A stretch of DNA of 64,000 nucleotides, from contig CAKVBA010000003.1 of the NCBI GenBank assembly GCA_934725305.1, positions 40,877-104,876 on the forward strand. The letters are read 5' to 3'. Numbering within the stretch: the stretch's first letter is position 1; the number at the start of each line of letters is the position of its first letter. This stretch comes from an uncultured Parabacteroides sp. (GTDB lineage Bacteria > Bacteroidota > Bacteroidia > Bacteroidales > Tannerellaceae). Below are positions 26,388-36,680 of the stretch, in pieces. The position numbers and the translations under genes were made by a program. The notes below the pieces were generated by a model that did no database searches, was not told the DNA's origin, and saw only the letters and a program-made list of their open reading frames with translations.

Positions 26388-29075
26388 TTATAGTCTGTCA
26401 GCATCACTGATTAATGTGCGTACCTTTTTATTGAAATCGGCCGCATCAAGCAGTTCCTCTAATGAGATGTGCATACGATAGCGCCAATAGTGATTGGTAC
26501 GTGCCGGGATATTGATTCGTTCCATCTCACAATCAGGATTCTTAATCGTGTCATCAATAGCCATCCAGTCTTGCAACGGTATAATTGTCAACATAGAGTG
26601 GGATGCCAAATGGTTTGCCACGATTTGAGTAGCCAATTGAGCGGTACACTCTTCCGGAGCTTTACCGTCGTGTTGCAATACCTGATTATAGTAGCGTTGT
26701 GTTTTCTCCTTGTCCTCTTTCCACCAGCTACGCAGCGGCGACATGTCGTGAGTTGAAGTAGTACAAACCGACAGATAGGGCAGATTGTGCATATCAGAAA
26801 ACTCGCGTTGAGATGTCTTAGGCATACGTTCCAGCTCCAGACTGAGAATCTGTAATTTGTTCATTACTTCCGGAACGGTCTCAGGAATCATGCCCAAATC
26901 TTCGCCACAAACCAACATGTCCGTACATCCGATTAACGGTGTCAATCGTTTTAGTGCCTGATTTTTCCAGAACTCGTTGTGGCGATAGTAGAAGAAGTCC
27001 CAATATAGCTGGTCGAAGGCATAACGGTCAGAGCTGTCCAATTCCTTATATATATAAGATTGGCTGGCCGAGATACGTGGATGATATTTGTTCGGTTCGC
27101 GCGGATCGGCCAAGAAGAGAACTTCGTTGGCAACGGCAAACAGTCCGTTCTTGATCTGTTGTGAGACAGCATCTGTCTTGTCATGGAATAGCTGATTGAT
27201 TTTCTGCTGAGTGTCGCAGAAGGGCTTCAATACGAAATGGTGTGATGACGATTGAGCCAGATAGCAGTTCTTGACCATTTCGGTCTGTTCTCCAAAAATC
27301 TCGGGCAGGAAGTGCTCGTTGATATGCGGTGTTGTAAACCGTGATTTGTTGAAATGCATGCCATACTGCTCAATCTCCTGTTCGCTCAGCGGCAGAGCCG
27401 GATTGAAGTGGCCACACAATCCTTGTACATACTCTTGTGGAATCTCCCAAATACGGAAGAAGCCCAGGATATGATCGATACGGAAGCTGTTGAAGTAGTC
27501 GCTCAGCTTTTGGAAGCGCTTTTTCCACCAGATGAAGTCGTCTTTCTCCATCACATCCCAATTGTAGGTTGGGAATAGCCAGTTTTGGCCATTGGCAGAG
27601 AAATCATCAGGTGGAGCACCGGCTTGTCCGTTCATATTGAAATAATTGGGCTCTGTCCAAGCTTCAACACTATTACGGTTCACTCCGATAGGCAAATCTC
27701 CTTTCAGGATGATACCATTTTGGCGGGCATAGTTTGATGCCTCTTTGAGCTGGGTGTGCAATACAAATTGCAGGAAGTAAGAGAATGATATAGAAGGCCA
27801 AGCTTTACCACCTTCGTTGCATAGCTTTTCGATCTGTTCTTTATTATAGACAGCATAGTGATTCCACTGATAGAAATCAGCTGTTTTGTAATAGTCTCTC
27901 AGATAGCAGAAGGCAGCATAGGGGCGCAACCACTCTTTGTTGTGTTGATAGAATTGCTTGAAAGCTTCGGTATTTAACAAAGAGGCACCTTCTTGGTCGA
28001 AGTATTCTTGACAATAGGCCATCTTTTGCTTCATAACCGCCTCATAGTCCATCTGTGGCAGTTTGTTCAGCTCTTTCTGCTTTTCGGCATAGTAATTGGC
28101 TCTGTCGGATTGTTTCAGCAGCCCCATATCATGTAAATTAATGTACATGGGATGAAGCGCATAGATAGAAATAGCACTGTAAGGATAGGAGTCAACCCAA
28201 GTGTGAGCAATGGTTGTATCATTCATTGGCAAAACCTGGATGACGCACTGACCTGTTTTGTGTGCCCATTCGACCAACATCTTCAGGTCTCCAAAGTCTC
28301 CTACACCAAAGCTTTGTTCGGAACGTAAAGAGAACACCGGAATGACGGTACCCGCACATTTCCAATCGGGCAGATTGTCCCGGAAATAGAGACCAGAGAT
28401 ACTTACGGTTTCGCCAACCTCTTGTTGTTGTAGATAGTGTACACGGTTTTCATCCGTCTCCCAATATAGAGGCTGTTGTTGTTCGTTGTCCCAAGCGAGG
28501 AACTTATATTCTAATGGAGAATGTATGTCGTCAGCATCCAAATCGATATGCCATTCCGATCCGTTATCACTGTCGAGGAGCAAAGCCCGGTCGGGATTCC
28601 AGTTGCCTAAGCATTCCTGATTACCGGTGATTGCTACACTTTGATTCTTTTCGATGCGAGGAGCAGCTATTTTAATGACCAGCTTTTTGCCGCTTTTGAT
28701 AACTCTGTCATGCTTTTCGCATGGATGGGCAAAGAGACTTTCTGTAAATGCAGAAGAGAAAAAGGCCAAATTATTAGGGCGTATTTGCCAATAATCATAT
28801 AATGTATAGCGGGTAGATTGTCCGTCAAATACGATGGTGTGATTTTTGTTCCATTCTTCGAAAATGCGTTTATCGTTTACACTTAAGAAATAGCGGTATT
28901 CGATAGATGTAACATGGGAGGGTAACTCCAATTCTAATTGCCAGTTACCCTCTCCTATATAATTCATCTCTTTCGCTAAAGCCAGTTCCCACGAGCCTAA
29001 TTCCGGAATGGAACCTACAACACATAACTTCTGCCCCCAAACGGTATGGAAGTTGATATTAAAGGTGACTTTCAT
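26388..29075 (-). CDS. malQ: 4-alpha-glucanotransferase with two N-terminal CBM20-type domains
   Basis: Amylomaltase (GH77) transfers alpha-1,4-glucan segments during malto-oligosaccharide or glycogen use. The 895-residue product is long because two starch-binding CBM20-type modules precede the catalytic domain: VTFNINFHTVWGQKLCVVGS at the N-terminus and VIKIAAPRIEKNQSVAITGN near residue 130. GH77 landmarks are the nucleophile FRIDHILGFFRIWEIP, the acid/base VCGEDLGMIPE, and STHDMSPLRSWW. No signal peptide is seen, so it is cytosolic. It begins 43 nt after nrdJ ends; a TACCTTCG in that gap may be its own -7 element. Confidence 0.92.
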   Translation of the reverse strand: MKVTFNINFHTVWGQKLCVVGSIPELGSWELALAKEMNYIGEGNWQLELELPSHVTSIEYRYFLSVNDKRIFEEWNKNHTIVFDGQSTRYTLYDYWQIRPNNLAFFSSAFTESLFAHPCEKHDRVIKSGKKLVIKIAAPRIEKNQSVAITGNQECLGNWNPDRALLLDSDNGSEWHIDLDADDIHSPLEYKFLAWDNEQQQPLYWETDENRVHYLQQQEVGETVSISGLYFRDNLPDWKCAGTVIPVFSLRSEQSFGVGDFGDLKMLVEWAHKTGQCVIQVLPMNDTTIAHTWVDSYPYSAISIYALHPMYINLHDMGLLKQSDRANYYAEKQKELNKLPQMDYEAVMKQKMAYCQEYFDQEGASLLNTEAFKQFYQHNKEWLRPYAAFCYLRDYYKTADFYQWNHYAVYNKEQIEKLCNEGGKAWPSISFSYFLQFVLHTQLKEASNYARQNGIILKGDLPIGVNRNSVEAWTEPNYFNMNGQAGAPPDDFSANGQNWLFPTYNWDVMEKDDFIWWKKRFQKLSDYFNSFRIDHILGFFRIWEIPQEYVQGLCGHFNPALPLSEQEIEQYGMHFNKSRFTTPHINEHFLPEIFGEQTEMVKNCYLAQSSSHHFVLKPFCDTQQKINQLFHDKTDAVSQQIKNGLFAVANEVLFLADPREPNKYHPRISASQSYIYKELDSSDRYAFDQLYWDFFYYRHNEFWKNQALKRLTPLIGCTDMLVCGEDLGMIPETVPEVMNKLQILSLELERMPKTSQREFSDMHNLPYLSVCTTSTHDMSPLRSWWKEDKEKTQRYYNQVLQHDGKAPEECTAQLATQIVANHLASHSMLTIIPLQDWMAIDDTIKNPDCEMERINIPARTNHYWRYRMHISLEELLDAADFNKKVRTLISDADRL

Positions 29076-29118
29076 GGATTATAAAATTTTGTTGGGAGCG
29101 AAGGTACGAAAAAAAACA

Positions 29119-31662
29119 TCAACCGCACCGCGAAGCCCCGCAGTTTGTACAGATGAGGCATCCTTCCTGATAAATCAATGTCTCAAATCCGCAATTGGGG
29201 CAAGTCTGTCCTTTGGCTTCTGTTCCGTTGGGCAGATACTTCTTCAAAGCTCGTTCAACACCATTTTTCCAAGTGTTGATAGATTCGTTGTTCAGCTCCA
29301 TGCCTTGTACCAGTTTAATAACCTGATCGATTGGCATGCCATAGCGTAATACTCCTGAAATCAGCTTGGCATAGTTCCAATATTCCGGGTCGAATTTTCC
29401 ATCCAAACCTTCGATGGTCATCTTGTAGCCACGTTTGTTCTTGAACTGGAAGTCGTAATGCTTCTTGCCATCTTCGTCGTAACTCTTGATGATTGATCCT
29501 TTGGAGATATTCTTCGGAAGCATGATGCCCTCTTCGTCATCGGCAAGACCTGTGAAGATTTCATATGGACGACCATTCAGCAAGCCCACAAAGGCAATCC
29601 ATTTTTCACGGTTGTTCTGGAACTTTACAACGTCTGCCTCCAACTCTCTGGGTCGGGTAGCCACAATTACAGGTGGTTGCATACAGTGGCAGTCTTCTTT
29701 CTTTTTCTTCTTTTTTTCTGTTGCCAGCAACACTCCTGAACGGGAACCATCACGATAGACGGTACAACCCTTGCATCCACATTTCCATGCTTCTACATAT
29801 AGTGTATTTACCAAGTCTTCAGATACGTCCGCCGGTAGGTTGATGGTTACACTGATAGAATGGTCAACCCATTTCTGGATACGGCCTTGCATACGAACCT
29901 TCTGCAGCCAATCGACATCATTAGAGGTCGCTTTGAAGTAGGGCGATTTGGCAATTAGGTTGTCAATTTCGTCTTGTGTATATCTTTTGGTGACAGAATA
30001 GCCGTTGGCCTGCATCCATGTGACAAACTTGTGATGGAATACTACATATTCTTCAAATGCGTCTCCGGTTTCATCAACGAAATCCACACGGGCTTCGGCA
30101 TCGTTCGGATTGACTTTGCGGCGACGTTTATATACAGGCAGGAATACCGGCTCAATACCGGATGTTGTCTGTGTCATCAAACTGGTCGTTCCGGTAGGAG
30201 CGATGGTCAAACAGGCAATGTTGCGTCGGCCATACTGAACCATATCTTCATACAGTGCCGGATCAGCTTCGCGTAAGCGATTGATGAACGGATTCTGCTT
30301 CTCACGTTCGGTGTCATAGATTTCGAAGGCACCACGCTCTTTGGCCAACTCAACAGATGAGCGATATGCTGCCAAAGCTAATGTCTTTTGAATCTCTTCG
30401 GCACGGTCGGTTGCCTCTTCTGTACCGTAGCGCAGGCACAATGCTGCCAGCATATCTCCTTCAGCAGTGATACCAACACCCGTACGGCGACCTTGCAATG
30501 TCTTTAATTTGATCTTTTCCCACAGATGACGTTCACTCTGTTTTACCTCCATCGATTCCGGGTCGGAATCAATCTTTTCTAAGATCTTTTCGATCTTTTC
30601 CGCTTCCAGATCAATGATATCATCCATGATACGTTGAGCCAGATGAACATGTTTCTTGAACAGTTCATAATCGAAGTAGGCCTCAGGAGTGAATGGATTT
30701 ACCACATACGAATAGAGATTGATTGCTAACAGACGGCAACTGTCGTATGGACAGAGAGGAATCTCGCCACAAGGGTTGGTTGATACTGTGCGAAACCCAA
30801 GGTCGGCATAAGAGTCCGGGACGGATTCTCTCAGGATGGTATCCCAAAAGAGTACACCCGGTTCGGCTGATTTCCATGCATTATGGATAATCTTTTTCCA
30901 CAAAGTCTGGGCATCAATCTGTTTGACATAAAGTGGATCGTTTGAATCGATGGGATACTGCTGCATATAGGTAGAACCGTTCACTACTGCTTGCATAAAC
31001 TCATCATCGATTTTGACAGATACATTGGCACCTGTTACTTTTCCTTCAACCATCTTGGCATCAATGAAAGACTCAGAGTCGGGATGTTTGATGGAGACAG
31101 AAAGCATCAAGGCTCCGCGGCGGCCATCTTGAGCCACTTCACGAGTAGAGTTGGAATAACGTTCCATAAAGGGAACCAATCCTGTTGACGTCAATGCTGA
31201 GTTCTTGACAGGAGATCCTTTAGGACGAATATGAGAGAGGTCATGGCCTACACCTCCGCGGCGTTTCATCAATTGCACCTGTTCTTCGTCAATACGAATA
31301 ATAGCGCCGTAAGAGTCTGCTGATCCATCGAGTCCAATAACGAAACAGTTTGAGAGAGAGGCAATCTGATAGTCGTTGCCAATTCCGGTCATAGGGCTTC
31401 CTTGCGGAATGATGAAGCGGAAATGGTCGAACAGATCGAACAATACTTGTTCGGATAGGGGATTGGGATACTTTCTCTCAATACGAGCAATTTCGTTAGC
31501 TAAGCGTTGATGCATATCTTTGGGTGATTTCTCATAAATGTTACCAAATGCATCTTTTAGAGCGTATTTGTTGACCCACACTTTGGCCGCAAGTTCATCG
31601 CCCGTAAAATAGTCTAAGGAAGCTTTGTATGCTTCTTCAAATGTATATCTCTTTCGATCCAC
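29119..31662 (-). CDS. nrdJ: Adenosylcobalamin-dependent (class II) ribonucleotide reductase
   Basis: It reduces ribonucleotides to deoxyribonucleotides using coenzyme B12 and needs no oxygen. The 847-residue product opens directly with the reductase core (no N-terminal ATP-cone is visible). It has the loop TSTGLVPFMERYSNSTREVAQ, the active-site region NPCGEIPLCPYDSCRLLAINL and the ACLTIAPTGTTSLM motif. A lysine run (about eight residues, near residue 655) links to a C-terminal part with CPNCGFETLIYQEGCLICTNCG, a zinc-ribbon-like end with redox cysteines. I looked for a cobalamin riboswitch upstream and did not see one. Confidence 0.93.
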   Translation of the reverse strand: MDRKRYTFEEAYKASLDYFTGDELAAKVWVNKYALKDAFGNIYEKSPKDMHQRLANEIARIERKYPNPLSEQVLFDLFDHFRFIIPQGSPMTGIGNDYQIASLSNCFVIGLDGSADSYGAIIRIDEEQVQLMKRRGGVGHDLSHIRPKGSPVKNSALTSTGLVPFMERYSNSTREVAQDGRRGALMLSVSIKHPDSESFIDAKMVEGKVTGANVSVKIDDEFMQAVVNGSTYMQQYPIDSNDPLYVKQIDAQTLWKKIIHNAWKSAEPGVLFWDTILRESVPDSYADLGFRTVSTNPCGEIPLCPYDSCRLLAINLYSYVVNPFTPEAYFDYELFKKHVHLAQRIMDDIIDLEAEKIEKILEKIDSDPESMEVKQSERHLWEKIKLKTLQGRRTGVGITAEGDMLAALCLRYGTEEATDRAEEIQKTLALAAYRSSVELAKERGAFEIYDTEREKQNPFINRLREADPALYEDMVQYGRRNIACLTIAPTGTTSLMTQTTSGIEPVFLPVYKRRRKVNPNDAEARVDFVDETGDAFEEYVVFHHKFVTWMQANGYSVTKRYTQDEIDNLIAKSPYFKATSNDVDWLQKVRMQGRIQKWVDHSISVTINLPADVSEDLVNTLYVEAWKCGCKGCTVYRDGSRSGVLLATEKKKKKKEDCHCMQPPVIVATRPRELEADVVKFQNNREKWIAFVGLLNGRPYEIFTGLADDEEGIMLPKNISKGSIIKSYDEDGKKHYDFQFKNKRGYKMTIEGLDGKFDPEYWNYAKLISGVLRYGMPIDQVIKLVQGMELNNESINTWKNGVERALKKYLPNGTEAKGQTCPNCGFETLIYQEGCLICTNCGASRCG

Positions 31663-31741
31663 GATAATATTGTTTTTTGGCTTACAATTTTAGAAATAGT
31701 TTGTTGATTGACCAAATTATTCGAATGTAAAAAAGGTGCAC

Positions 31742-31815
31742 TGTTGATAAGTTTCCAATTTTGCAATGCTACTTTGCCTATTATTAGCTAATTAACTATT
31801 TCAACATGTTGATAA
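31742..31815. promoter_or_regulatory. Pair of DnaA-box-like sites
   Basis: TGTTGATAA occurs at 31742-31750 and 31807-31815 in the same orientation, one base different from TGTGGATAA. They lie in the AT-rich region between nrdJ and dnaA. Nothing else is recognised in 31663-31933. They could be DnaA sites controlling nrdJ; two near-matches do not make an origin. Confidence 0.3.
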
Positions 31816-31933
31816 AGTTTTCTAAAAGGAGAAACCTATATTGGATAAGGTTTTCGGAAATACAAAAACGGAGCGTCATAGGGTGAACACTTCTTATCGT
31901 TATGCTCTATGCAGTTATCATGCGTTTTGATTC

Positions 31934-32274
31934 ATAAAATACAATAAGCAACAGGCAGACAAGAGACTACTAATCCGGTCAAAAAGGGGTAAGCTATTTC
32001 CGAAAATTGGGTAATTACTCCGTCCGAACGGAGTAGTTATTCCGTCCCAACGGAGTGCCTACCCATTTTCAAAAAAGTGCCTACCCATTTTTGAAAAAGT
32101 CTATACCCATTTTCAAAAACTCTATAGGCTATTGAATAACAGCCTGTAACCTCTTTTTTCAGGGTGCTTGGACCGAGATAGATTCATCTGTCAAGTCTGG
32201 CGAAATTGCCCGTCGTTTCTGTCGGATCCGTTACCGCTTTTCGCAAATAATAATCCGGATAAAAATACAATAAC
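31934..32274 (-). repeat. Repeat B, copy 2 (341 bp, inverted orientation)
   Basis: On the plus strand it starts ATAAAATACAATAAG and ends AAAAATACAATAAC, the complement of the ends of copy 1. It contains ACTCCGTCCGAACGGAGT (a perfect 7-bp palindrome arm pair), GCCTACCCATTTT units and a GTCTATACCC unit. Compared with copy 1, several TCTATAGAC palindromes are decayed. It lies between nrdJ and dnaA. The following 32275-32537 shows no gene. Confidence 0.72.
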
Positions 32275-32537
32275 TATCTCTTCGATGGTTATAGGACAGT
32301 ATGTTGAGACAACCAATGAAAACATCATATATGGATTTCTACAGTTTTTCAATCATCCGGAAAAGGATTGGGAAACTCTTTTGGACGTGAGTTAGAAAGA
32401 AGATTGTCAATTGTCTATTTTTTTTGATGGGGCTTGGAATAGCAAAATAAAACTCGACCATTGAATATACAATGACCGAGCGATATTCTTTTATATTCAA
32501 TCGATTTTATCGGACAGCAATAATTTTAAGTCTGTTG

Positions 32538-33935
32538 TCAGTTTTTCAACAAGCATTCAATCTCTTCAACCGAAGAGCGGAAGTCCTTGTTTGTCTCCAT
32601 TTGGTCTTTAACCGTCTTGCAGGCATGAAGGACCGTTGCATGGTCTTTTTTTCCTACAATCTTACCAATCATAGACAATGAGTTGTCGGTATATTTCTTT
32701 GATAGAAACATCGTAATCTGTCTGGCCTGTACAATGTCTCTCTTACGTGAGTTTGTTTGGATGGCTGCCAGCTCTAAATTAAAATATTTGCAGACTGTTG
32801 ATTGGATCGTTTGGATAGAGATCTGTTTCTTTTCTAATCGCACCGACTGACTGATGACACGTTTAGTCAATGGCAGGTCGATTTCGCGGTTGTTGATAAC
32901 GGCATTTGCCATCAAAGAAACCAGGATACCTTCCAGGTCACGTACGTTTTCAGTCACATTGTTAGCAATGAAGTTGAATACTTCATCCGGAATAACAATG
33001 CCATCATGGTTGATCTTGTTCTTTAAAATCTTCTTTCTCAGGTCAAGATCAGGTCTGCTCAATTCTGCAGTCAAACCCCATTTCAAGCGGGTGATCAAAC
33101 GCTCTTCCATGCCTTGCAGATCTACTGGCGGTTTATCCGAAGTCAAGATCAGCTGTTTACCCAACTGATGTAGGTGATTGAAGATATGGAAGAATGTATT
33201 CTGTGTCTTATCCATACCAATCAGCTCTTGGATATCATCAAGCAGCAGAACATCGATGTTCTGATAAAAGTTCATAAAGTCGTTTGTCGTATTCTTACGC
33301 ACTGCATCTGTAAATTGTACGCGGAAAAGGTGTGCGGAAATATAAAGCACTCTCTTTTCAGGATGAAGTTCGCGAATACGTGTGCCGATTGCATTACACA
33401 AATGTGTCTTACCAACGCCGGAAGGACCAAAGATAAACATCGGATTGAAGGTTGTTTTACCTGGATTCTGAGCTACGGCCTCACCGGCTGATCGAACCAG
33501 CTTATTACTTGTTCCTTCAAAGTAGTTTTCGAAGTTGTATTTTGGATTCAACTGCGGATCCAGATCTTGTGCAACCGGACGAGAGAAGGGAACAGGCGCC
33601 TTGTTGGCATCTTTAGGAGTAATTTTCTTGATAGCACTTGAACCGTTCTCTGCGGGATAATCAACAGTTCCTCCTGTTGTCTTATCCACCATGATACGAT
33701 AATTCAAGCTTGTTCCTTGACCGATTACACGATGTAGAGTGACCCTTAACACATTCACGTACTTTTCTTCCAAATACTCATAGAAGAACTGACTTGGCAC
33801 CTCGATGGTGAACTTGTTGTCTTCGTATGATAATGGAATAATAGGCATGAACCATGTGTTAAAAGCAGCCTCAGGCACGATGTCCTTGATGACTGCGAGG
33901 CATTTATTCCACAATGTGCGATAATCTGTCTGCAT
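32538..33935 (-). CDS. dnaA: Chromosomal replication initiator DnaA
   Basis: DnaA opens the replication origin and is also a transcription regulator. The 465-residue product has domain I ([22 protein letters not shown]), a linker, and the AAA+ domain with Walker [10 protein letters not shown] near residue 170 and Walker B VLLLDDIQ. The C-terminal DNA-binding domain has the signature [14 protein letters not shown] near residue 440. The length is normal. Upstream 33936-34229 is AT-rich without DnaA-box clusters; a weak TAAACTTTG may be the -7 site. The origin is not evident here. Confidence 0.97.
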   Translation of the reverse strand: MQTDYRTLWNKCLAVIKDIVPEAAFNTWFMPIIPLSYEDNKFTIEVPSQFFYEYLEEKYVNVLRVTLHRVIGQGTSLNYRIMVDKTTGGTVDYPAENGSSAIKKITPKDANKAPVPFSRPVAQDLDPQLNPKYNFENYFEGTSNKLVRSAGEAVAQNPGKTTFNPMFIFGPSGVGKTHLCNAIGTRIRELHPEKRVLYISAHLFRVQFTDAVRKNTTNDFMNFYQNIDVLLLDDIQELIGMDKTQNTFFHIFNHLHQLGKQLILTSDKPPVDLQGMEERLITRLKWGLTAELSRPDLDLRKKILKNKINHDGIVIPDEVFNFIANNVTENVRDLEGILVSLMANAVINNREIDLPLTKRVISQSVRLEKKQISIQTIQSTVCKYFNLELAAIQTNSRKRDIVQARQITMFLSKKYTDNSLSMIGKIVGKKDHATVLHACKTVKDQMETNKDFRSSVEEIECLLKN

Positions 33936-34229
33936 GTTTCTTTCTACTCCCGACTCTAACTTTTACTTTCTTTTGGAACTACAAAGTTTAGAAATTAAAT
34001 CCGAAAAAAAAAATGTGTTTTTTTTTGGTTTTCTTGATTGTTTAGTATGCTCCTTAAATTCAGTTAGTTAAAATATATTTGACAATCTGAGTGTTAACAT
34101 CTCTTTCAATTTGAAAATCCCCTTGTAAAAAGCCTTGTAGGTTTATCGGACATTGCGACAAATCTTATAAGCAGAAACAATAGATGTCTCTATCTGCTTT
34201 TTAATTAGTTGCTTACAAGGAAAGAGGAT

Positions 34230-34280
34230 AAAAAAAGACCTCTTTTTAGTTTAATTGGAATGATTCTAAATAGAGGTCTT
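34230..34280 (-). terminator. Intrinsic terminator of the amidase-MCE unit
   Basis: AAGACCTCTTTTTAG (34235-34249) pairs with CTAAATAGAGGTCTT (34266-34280), 14 of 15 pairs, and in the minus direction a run of seven T follows. Confidence 0.85.
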
Positions 34281-34300
34281 CTCGGTGTTGTCTTTCTTTC

Positions 34301-35185
34301 TTAGAATATAGAGAAATGAACGTAGCGTTTCGGATGCTCGCGCAGGTCAAGCAATAGCTTGGATGCGTTTTCTGAAGTGCTGTTCAAATTGTCATACAGT
34401 GCTTTGTCATTAAGCAATAAGCCCATACTGTTGTCTTTTGAGTTTAGCTTGTCGGTTGTCAATTTCAGATTTGCTAAAGTAGCATTGATCGAATTGACTG
34501 TACTTGCCAGATCAAGATCTTTCAAGTTGTTGCTGACTGTTGAGAAGTTGCTGGTAACTGTCTTCAGGTTGTCAATAATAACAGGCACCTCTTTATCCAG
34601 CATTTTGTTCAGTTGGCGTGTTGACACCTCCAAATTGGCTGTTGTCTTTTCGATATGAGTCAGAGACTGTGTCAGTGCAGGATGGTTGACTAATGTCTGC
34701 AAGCCTCCTAAGATAGAATCGATCTTTGGCAGCATAGCCTCGACACTTGGTAGCAGATTGCGTTGTACTGAATCCATCATATCCTCTTCGAGACGACCTT
34801 CCAGCGTAGATCCGCTTTCTACATATTCTGATACATATTTATTCAGGTGGATATGTAGTTCTGCACCTCCTAAGAAGCTGTTTACAATTGTGATGTAGCT
34901 TCCTTTGTTGATGCGCATATCTTTTTCCAGGCTGATGTCAACAGTTATCTTGTCTGTTGTTGAATAGTCGTAGACAATGTCACGTACCAGACCAACTTTA
35001 AAGCCTTCAACAAAGACCGGACTTGAGACTGTCACATTTTTTATACTCTTGAATTCAACATGATAGAAGTTGGTCGGTTGAAATAGGTTGATGCCTTTCA
35101 GATAGTTGATACCGATGTATAACAAGGCCAGACTGATAATAGATACCAATCCGATTTTAGCCTCTTTCGTGAATACTTTTTTCAT
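34301..35185 (-). CDS. MCE/MlaD-family envelope lipid-transport protein
   Basis: MCE-domain proteins form rings that ferry lipids between inner and outer membranes. The 294-residue product has one N-terminal membrane segment (IGLVSIISLALLYIGINYL) and an MCE domain just after it (FYHVEFKSIKNVTVSSPVFVEGFKVGLV, about residues 40-70). A long helical C-terminal part rich in Asn, Thr and Leu follows (LEVSTRQLNKMLDKE), which could make a coiled tube. The ATPase and permease partners (MlaF/MlaE type) are not in the window. It follows the amidase gene by 41 nt and probably shares its transcript. Confidence 0.88.
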   Translation of the reverse strand: MKKVFTKEAKIGLVSIISLALLYIGINYLKGINLFQPTNFYHVEFKSIKNVTVSSPVFVEGFKVGLVRDIVYDYSTTDKITVDISLEKDMRINKGSYITIVNSFLGGAELHIHLNKYVSEYVESGSTLEGRLEEDMMDSVQRNLLPSVEAMLPKIDSILGGLQTLVNHPALTQSLTHIEKTTANLEVSTRQLNKMLDKEVPVIIDNLKTVTSNFSTVSNNLKDLDLASTVNSINATLANLKLTTDKLNSKDNSMGLLLNDKALYDNLNSTSENASKLLLDLREHPKRYVHFSIF

Positions 35186-35226
35186 CTTTTTAATGCGTAT
35201 ATCCGTTTTTGATTCTTGTTAGTTCT

Positions 35227-36426
35227 TTACTGTACCTTTTCGCCGTCTTTAAACACGATGATAAAGGAGTCTTTGAAATCTTTTAGGATCGATCTCCTGA
35301 GTTTACTTATGGTGTTGAAGCTTTTTGATTCGCCATAAGTGTATTTATAGATTCCATTTTCCACAAAATAGCTTACATCCTTATAGCCTTTTAGCCTGCG
35401 TGAATTGGCAGGTAGCTTTTGTGGAGCTGTCAGGATCTGTATCTTGTACACAACCTCTCCTTGTTTGTTTGCAGAGGAAGATGCATTTTGTTTTCTGCTT
35501 AATATGTCAGCTTCGCTTCCGGGAGGCGGAGCATCTGTTGTAGCTCCAACACTGCTTTTTTGTGAAGCAGGCGTTGAAGCAGGCGGTAACTCTTCGGCTG
35601 TGTATTGAAGAATAGGAGCCGCTTTACTCTGTCCTTTTATAAAGCCTTGTCTGCGGTCGTATTCATGTTTGTATTTGGTAAAAGCATTGTAGATGGCTGT
35701 GGCCAGCTGCTTTTTTCCTTGGTCTGTGCTCATGAAGCGTTCTTCTTCGCGGTTTGAAATATAACCCAACTCAATTAGGATACTTGGCATACTGGTTTTA
35801 CGTAGCACCAGGAATCCGGCTTGTCTTACGCCGCGGTTGTTTCGTTTGGCAGCAGTGAAGCATTTCTGCACTTCGGAAGCCAGGTTTACGCTTTGAGTCA
35901 CATGGTTGTTCTGGATGAATTCGAAGATGATATAAGACTCCGATGAATTGGGGTCGAATCCTTCATAACGCTGTTTATAGTTGTCCTCCAGCAAGATGGC
36001 CGAGTTCTCTCGCATAGCCACGGTTAAGTTCTCATCGTTTCTTGCCAAACCGAGTGTATAGGTCTCAGTTCCTTTGATGTGAGCACTTTTTTTGGGTAGC
36101 GCATTGGTATGGATCGAGATAAAAAGATTGGCCTTATTGTTGTTGGCTATATTGGCACGTTCGTCCAATTCCACAAACCGATCGTTCTTGCGTGTATAGA
36201 TTACCCGTACATCATTATGATTGTTCTCGATCAGATTGCCCAACTTCAGTGCCACAGCCAGATTGATGTCTTTCTCCTTTGTGGTTGTACCTTTGGCACC
36301 AGGGTCTTTGCCACCGTGCCCGGCGTCAATCACCACTGTAAAGTTTTTCCTTTGAGCATGGAGCACCGGGAAAAACAAAAACAGGCTGAGCAATAAACAT
36401 ATATATCGAAGAGGCTTTTTATTCAC
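35227..36426 (-). CDS. N-acetylmuramoyl-L-alanine amidase (Amidase_3)
   Basis: It cleaves the amide between N-acetylmuramic acid and the stem peptide, for cell separation or wall turnover. The 399-residue product has signal YICLLLSLFLFFPVLHAQ. The zinc amidase domain follows: VVIDAGHGGKDPGAKG (His ligand), ERANIANNNKANLFISIHTNAL (second His), and SILIELGYISNREEE (catalytic Glu) near residue 220. After a Ser/Pro-rich linker (about residues 285-320) a C-terminal domain with VVYKIQILTAPQKLP resembles a SPOR-type peptidoglycan-binding module. It leads a two-gene unit with the MCE protein. Confidence 0.92.
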   Translation of the reverse strand: MNKKPLRYICLLLSLFLFFPVLHAQRKNFTVVIDAGHGGKDPGAKGTTTKEKDINLAVALKLGNLIENNHNDVRVIYTRKNDRFVELDERANIANNNKANLFISIHTNALPKKSAHIKGTETYTLGLARNDENLTVAMRENSAILLEDNYKQRYEGFDPNSSESYIIFEFIQNNHVTQSVNLASEVQKCFTAAKRNNRGVRQAGFLVLRKTSMPSILIELGYISNREEERFMSTDQGKKQLATAIYNAFTKYKHEYDRRQGFIKGQSKAAPILQYTAEELPPASTPASQKSSVGATTDAPPPGSEADILSRKQNASSSANKQGEVVYKIQILTAPQKLPANSRRLKGYKDVSYFVENGIYKYTYGESKSFNTISKLRRSILKDFKDSFIIVFKDGEKVQ

Positions 36427-36611
36427 TTTATCAAAATCTTACCGTTTCTAGTGCAAATGTAATGCTTTTTGCTGGTTTACAGGTTTGTTTTATATAAAAA
36501 ATGAGGGAAGTCGGGTATGACTCTTTTTCCGGGTGTGTGTATTGTCTGACAGAGGCAAGTCTTGAGAGTAGTTTGATAGCGAAGACTAAAAAAAGGAGCT
36601 GTCGCATATCT

Positions 36612-36653
36612 AAAAGGGGCTGCATCAAAACATCCTTTGATACAACCCCTTTT
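36612..36653 (-). terminator. Terminator after rplI (GGGGCTGCATCAAAA hairpin family)
   Basis: AAAAGGGG (36612-36619) and CCCCTTTT (36646-36653) close a longer imperfect stem with ATCAAA/TTTGAT. Nearly the same sequence recurs at 40688-40733 and 56358-56397. Confidence 0.8.
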
Positions 36654-36680
36654 GATAATTTGATATCTATATAATGAAGA

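Noticed and set aside
31663-32537. Cobalamin riboswitch upstream of the B12-dependent reductase
   Set aside because: I looked for the conserved B12-box and long leader on the minus strand and saw neither; most of the gap is repeat B.
33936-34229. Replication origin upstream of dnaA
   Set aside because: No cluster of TTATCCACA boxes is present; AT-richness alone is not enough.
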